From Pseudomonadota bacterium (GTDB lineage: Bacteria; Bdellovibrionota; Bacteriovoracia; Bacteriovoracales; Bacteriovoracaceae), in assembly GCA_023432655.1 (NCBI GenBank), contig JAEYUK010000278.1:1-9275 (forward strand): a stretch of DNA of 9,275 nucleotides. The letters run 5' to 3'. Under the pieces are notes generated by a model. That model made no database searches, had not been told where the DNA came from, and was given only the letters and a program-made list of their open reading frames with translations. Shown here piece after piece: positions 6,596 to 9,275 of this stretch; within the stretch, counting starts at the first letter, position 1, and the number at the start of each line of letters is the position of its first letter. The translations under genes and the position numbers were made by a program.

Positions 6596-6857
6596 CCCGC
6601 GACCTTTTCGACCTTGCATTCAATTTTGAAACAAGAGACCATAAGAACAGATTCCGTCTTATGGGATCCGTAACCGGATCTGGATGTGGTTCGTGCAGGG
6701 GAAAATCATTGAACCACATCCATCTCTGGTAACTCTTAAGCAAAATCTCTGGCAAGTTTTAAAATTTAAGCCCTCATTAATTCAGGTTTTTTGACTCACA
6801 CCACAAACAAAACACCATACCCACAAATTATTTTTTCCGCTAAACTTATCTCTCACC
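6596..6857 (+). other. proB-proA spacer with structured segment
   Basis: This gap holds no supportable gene. Three perfect hairpins occupy 6639-6722 (described separately). After them, ATCTCTGGTAA (6722-6732) recurs with one change as ATCTCTGGCAA (6745-6755). Further on, TTGACT at 6791-6796 could be a -35 box for proA, but the sequence 17-19 bases later (around CATACC, 6816-6821) is a poor -10. There is no terminator with a T-run after proB, so read-through from proB to proA is possible. Confidence 0.5.
6639..6722 (+). promoter_or_regulatory. three directly abutting hairpins between proB and proA (candidate structured RNA element)
   Basis: Stem 1: CCATAAGA (6639-6646) with TCTTATGG (6657-6664), 8 pairs, 10-base loop. 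Stem 2: GATCCG (6665-6670) with CGGATC (6675-6680), 6 pairs, loop TAAC. Stem 3: TGGATGTGGTTC (6681-6692) with GAACCACATCCA (6711-6722), 12 pairs, 18-base loop. Each begins at the base after the previous one ends, so the helices could stack on each other. No known riboswitch class is recognised, and it is not a tRNA. It may control proA, process a proBA transcript, or be an intergenic repeat. Confidence 0.45.
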
Positions 6858-6859
6858 AT

Positions 6860-6863
6860 GGAG
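6860..6863 (+). promoter_or_regulatory. ribosome binding site that decides the proA start
   Basis: GGAG lies 6 bases before the ATG at 6870, whereas the ATG at 6858 has only pyrimidine-rich sequence before it. The internal ATG is therefore preferred. Confidence 0.5.
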
Positions 6864-6869
6864 ACCCTC

Positions 6870-8096
6870 ATGAGCGTCATAAACACTGCCCAATTGGCCA
6901 AGAAGGCCACAACTAAACTTCAATCCCTTCCGGAAGAACAGCGCTTAATGGCCTTAGAGAGCATCGCCCTGGCCTTAACTAAACACAGCGCAGAGATCCT
7001 GACTGAGAATAAAAAAGATCTGGATGAGGCCCGTAAGAATAAGCTTTCCTCTGCCATCATTGATCGGCTGACCTTGACGGAGAAATCCATCGAGTCGCTG
7101 TCGCAAATGTGTCGGGATGTGGCCGATCAAGTGCAAGTGGTGGGCACTATTGTGGAAGAGTACACCCGTCCCAATGGACTCGTGATTCAAAAACAAAGAA
7201 TCCCCCTGGGAGTCATTGGAATGATTTTTGAGTCACGCCCGAATGTGGTGGTGGATGGTGCCGCCCTCGCGATAAAATCCGGAAACGCCATTATTTTAAA
7301 AGGTGGTAAGGAAGCTCAACATTCCAACCGAAAACTTTACCAAGTGATTCATGAAGCGATTGAGAGGATTCTTCCAGCGGGCTCAGTATCACTCGTTGAA
7401 ACCAGAGAAGATGTGGCCCAGCTTTTAAAACTTCATGAGTACATTGATCTCATGGTCCCGCGCGGGGGCAGTAGTTTAATCCAGCATGTTCGCACTCATG
7501 CCACCATGCCGGTAGTGGCCCATGATAAGGGGCTCTGTCACCTGTATGTTCACCAGGATGCAGAAGTTCATAAAGTCATTCCGATTATTCTTAATGCTAA
7601 AACCCAGAGACCGGGTGTGTGTAATGCGCTGGAATGTCTCATCCTGAATGAAAATTACCCGGAAAATAAAAAAATCATCCAAAGTCTTCTGGATGCGGGA
7701 GTGGAACTCCGTGGGGATGATGAGTCGAGGATTTTAAACGATAAGGTCAAAAGGGCCACAGCTCAGGATTATGACACTGAATATCTGGATAAGATCCTCT
7801 CTCTAAAAATAGTCAAAACTCCGGAAGAAGCGATCTCTCATATTCAAACCCACTCTTCCCATCACACCGAGGCGATCCTTGCTCAAGATCCAGCAGTGAT
7901 TGAGCTTTTTTTAAATTCACTGGATGCTTCAGCTTTGGTAATTAATGCTTCTACTCGCTTTAATGACGGCGGGGAATTGGGTCTGGGTGCGGAACTTGGG
8001 ATTTCCACTTCCAAACTTCACGCCTATGGGCCTATGGGTGCAAAAGAAATGACAACCACACGTTTCCTGGTGAAAGGAAACGGACAAATAAGATAA
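6870..8096 (+). CDS. proA: glutamate-5-semialdehyde dehydrogenase (gamma-glutamyl phosphate reductase)
   Basis: A 408-residue member of the aldehyde dehydrogenase superfamily, close to the usual ProA length. It reduces gamma-glutamyl phosphate with NADPH to glutamate 5-semialdehyde, which cyclises to pyrroline-5-carboxylate. Visible family motifs are RIPLGVIGMIFESRPNV (cofactor domain), LAIKSGNAIILKGGKEA, LMVPRGGSSLI, the catalytic-cysteine segment RPGVCNALECL (C251 counted from this start), and the C-terminal FNDGGELGLGAELGISTSKLHAYGPMG. A start at 6858 would add four residues; I prefer 6870 because of the GGAG before it. It probably leads an operon with yajQ 10 bases downstream. Its distance from proB and the structured gap suggest separate control. 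proC is not seen here. Confidence 0.96.
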   Translation: MSVINTAQLAKKATTKLQSLPEEQRLMALESIALALTKHSAEILTENKKDLDEARKNKLSSAIIDRLTLTEKSIESLSQMCRDVADQVQVVGTIVEEYTRPNGLVIQKQRIPLGVIGMIFESRPNVVVDGAALAIKSGNAIILKGGKEAQHSNRKLYQVIHEAIERILPAGSVSLVETREDVAQLLKLHEYIDLMVPRGGSSLIQHVRTHATMPVVAHDKGLCHLYVHQDAEVHKVIPIILNAKTQRPGVCNALECLILNENYPENKKIIQSLLDAGVELRGDDESRILNDKVKRATAQDYDTEYLDKILSLKIVKTPEEAISHIQTHSSHHTEAILAQDPAVIELFLNSLDASALVINASTRFNDGGELGLGAELGISTSKLHAYGPMGAKEMTTTRFLVKGNGQIR

Positions 8097-8106
8097 GGGT
8101 AAAATT

Positions 8107-8601
8107 ATGGCATCGTTTGATTTGGTTTCAAAAATTGATGAAATGGAACTTAGTAACGCTCTTAAAAACACGGAAAAAATGATTGCCGGTCGTTTTGACT
8201 TTAAAGGTTCAGAGGCGAAAGCTGAATACAAAGAAAAAGAAAAAGTGATTGAAATCCGCGCTGAAGACGAGATGAAAGTTAAATCAGTGCTAGATATTCT
8301 TCGCACCAATATGGGTAAACGCGGGATCGGCATGCGCGGGATGAAGGAATCAGAGATTGAAAACTCTGGTCTTAAGAATAAAAAAATGACCCTTTCTCTC
8401 ACCTCAGGTTTTGATAAGGACGCTCAAAAACTTATGAACCGTCTCATTAAAGAGTCAGGCTTCAAAGGGAAGACTCAGTACATGGATGAGAAGTACCGGG
8501 TGGAATCCAAATCTATTGATGAACTGCAAAGTCTTTTTCAATTTTTAAGAACTCACAAAGACATGAATCTAGAACTACACATGGAAAATATGAAACGCTA
8601 A
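8107..8601 (+). CDS. yajQ: YajQ-family nucleotide-binding protein
   Basis: A 164-residue protein, the normal family length. It opens MASFDLVSKIDEMELSNAL and continues with RFDFKGSEA, IEIRAEDEMKVKSVLDILRTNMGKRGI, and a second domain from about residue 93 (KKMTLSLTSGFDKDAQKLMNRLIKESGFKGKT). The family has two ferredoxin-like RNP domains; members have been reported to bind cyclic di-GMP (in Xanthomonas, acting with a transcription factor) and nucleotides or tRNA in E. coli. Which ligand applies here is unknown. AAGGG overlaps the proA stop, 7 bases before the ATG, so it is translated from the same message. A 157-codon frame on the opposite strand is a shadow. Confidence 0.93.
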   Translation: MASFDLVSKIDEMELSNALKNTEKMIAGRFDFKGSEAKAEYKEKEKVIEIRAEDEMKVKSVLDILRTNMGKRGIGMRGMKESEIENSGLKNKKMTLSLTSGFDKDAQKLMNRLIKESGFKGKTQYMDEKYRVESKSIDELQSLFQFLRTHKDMNLELHMENMKR

Positions 8602-8610
8602 GGAGCGCTT

Positions 8611-9021
8611 ATGACTCTTATGGAACAAGTAAATAACGATATCAAAGAGGCCATGAAGGCCAAACAACAAGAGCGCCTTGATGCGCTTAGAATGCTTAAA
8701 GCTGAGTACATTAAAAACAACACCGCCACTAAGCCAACGGATGAACTCTCAGTAACGGTCGCCCACAATAAGCGCCTCCAGGATTCCCTCGAAATGTATG
8801 AGGCAGGAAGTGAAGCTCACAGTAAAATTGTTCGCGAAATGGAATTCATTAAACCTTACCTTCCGCAGGCCATGGCAGAGTCAGAAGTAGTGGCCCTTAT
8901 TGAGTCTATTAAAGCTTCTGGTGCCAAAGATATGGGTGCCATCATGAAAGAGCTTCAGCCACAAATTAAAGGCCGCTTTGATGGTAAACGCGCTTCTGAT
9001 TTAGTGAAGGCCGCTCTTTAG
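8611..9021 (+). CDS. yqeY: GatB/YqeY domain protein
   Basis: A 136-residue protein, slightly shorter than the usual 145-150. It starts with the typical helix MEQVNNDIKEAMKAKQQERLDALRMLKAEY and ends with AKDMGAIMKELQPQIKGRFDGKRASDLVKAAL, the tRNA-binding-like tail domain shared with the C-terminus of GatB, the amidotransferase subunit that corrects Glu-tRNA(Gln) or Asp-tRNA(Asn). YKPYLP-type segment FIKPYLPQAM separates the two helical parts. The stand-alone protein has no proven activity, though a role with aminoacyl-tRNA has been supposed. AAGGAG (8600-8605) overlaps the yajQ stop, with 5 bases to the ATG. A second ATG three codons on is possible but less well spaced. The M24 peptidase gene starts 1 base after its stop. 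Confidence 0.92.
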   Translation: MTLMEQVNNDIKEAMKAKQQERLDALRMLKAEYIKNNTATKPTDELSVTVAHNKRLQDSLEMYEAGSEAHSKIVREMEFIKPYLPQAMAESEVVALIESIKASGAKDMGAIMKELQPQIKGRFDGKRASDLVKAAL

Positions 9022-9022
9022 A

Positions 9023-9275
9023 ATGAAGATCCAGGACTTCGGTGAAACCTTTGAGTTAATCAAATTTCTGAGGGCACGAGATGTTGCCCGGGATATTACT
9101 TATGAGCTGGCCTCACTGGTTCGTCCCGGGATGACTGAAGCTGATGTCCTGGATCTGTATAAAAAAATCCTCGCAAAGTACCCGGTCGAAAAACAGTGGC
9201 ATCCCCATAAGTTTAGACTGGGCCCCAATACGATTTGTAGTTTTAAAGACCCCTCCATCCCCTACACTCTCAAAG
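9023..9275 (+). CDS. M24-family metallopeptidase / Xaa-Pro aminopeptidase-like protein (3' end cut off)
   Basis: 84 codons are visible from ATG 9023 to the window edge, with no stop. The N-terminal part (ELIKFLRARDVARDITYEL, then LVRPGMTEADVLDLYKKIL) is the helical entry typical of pita-bread M24 peptidases, and WHPHKFRLGPNTICSFKDPS matches the segment just before the first metal ligands in a subgroup of these proteins. The metal-binding Asp, Asp, His, Glu, Glu residues lie beyond the edge, so enzymatic competence cannot be judged. The start is 1 base after the yqeY stop with no well-spaced Shine-Dalgarno, so translation is probably coupled to yqeY. Methionine aminopeptidase-like or creatinase-like non-peptidase members of the fold are alternatives. 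Confidence 0.72.
   Translation, partial: MKIQDFGETFELIKFLRARDVARDITYELASLVRPGMTEADVLDLYKKILAKYPVEKQWHPHKFRLGPNTICSFKDPSIPYTLK

Noticed and set aside
6639..6722. tRNA or SRP-like RNA gene in the hairpin region
   Set aside because: The stem lengths and loops do not fit a cloverleaf: there is no 7-base T loop with TTCRA and no anticodon arm of the right size. The SRP GGAA-loop motif is also missing.
6589..6732. Open + strand frame ending MGSVTGSGCGSCRGKSLNHI and a few more residues, with an ATG at 6661, lying over the three hairpins
   Set aside because: Only 23 codons from the single ATG, no Shine-Dalgarno, and an open stretch of about 48 codons is expected by chance. The CGSC segment is curious, but I cannot support a gene.
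7929..8402. 157-codon - strand frame across the proA end and yajQ
   Set aside because: Serine- and isoleucine-rich shadow of two conserved genes with no start signals.

Overview
This is a 9.3 kb stretch of ordinary-looking bacterial chromosome with high gene density and a moderate, slightly AT-rich base composition. It holds ten protein genes: eight complete, and one cut by each edge of the window. I see no rRNA, tRNA, CRISPR array, transposase, integrase or phage gene. The mix of genes (secreted endonuclease I, YkgJ-type cysteine-cluster protein, scoAB, proBA, YajQ, YqeY and an M24 peptidase that lacks a classical start context) and the base composition suggest a Gram-negative bacterium. My best guess is the Bdellovibrio-and-like-organisms, perhaps Bacteriovorax/Peredibacter. 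That placement rests on general impression and is not proven by any marker in the window.

Layout. Bases 1-1022 are the 3' part of an FAD-linked oxidase (GlcD/D-lactate dehydrogenase type, + strand). It converges on an RlmM-like 2'-O-methyltransferase (1185-2093, - strand). The 162-base gap between them is almost entirely filled by a 155-base element bounded by a perfect 19-base inverted repeat. The methyltransferase starts only 5 bases from, and divergent to, a YkgJ-family protein (2099-2668, +). A secreted endonuclease I gene (2835-3677, +) follows with its own promoter and a strong intrinsic terminator. Next come the two subunits of a succinyl-CoA:3-ketoacid CoA-transferase (scoA 3773-4474, scoB 4488-5144). 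A 78-residue, proline-rich, acidic, apparently disordered protein is encoded on the - strand (5149-5385), with a near-perfect Shine-Dalgarno and a plausible sigma-70 promoter. It is divergent from proB (5492-6595).

After proB a 262-base gap contains three hairpins that abut without a spare base (6639-6722). Then proA (6870-8096), yajQ (8107-8601), yqeY (8611-9021) and a truncated M24 metallopeptidase (9023 to the edge) form a tight same-strand cluster with gaps of 10, 9 and 1 bases, most likely one operon.

Function. ProB and ProA carry out the first two steps of proline synthesis from glutamate (proC is not in the window). ScoAB handles ketone-body or acetoacetate activation by CoA transfer. 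The endonuclease carries a signal peptide and should act in the periplasm or outside the cell. YajQ and YqeY are widespread accessory proteins linked to nucleotide signalling and aminoacyl-tRNA-related folds respectively.

The parts not explained by known families are the 19-base inverted-repeat element, the three-hairpin leader or spacer between proB and proA, and the small proline-rich gene. I find no convincing evidence for a wholly new multi-gene system here.
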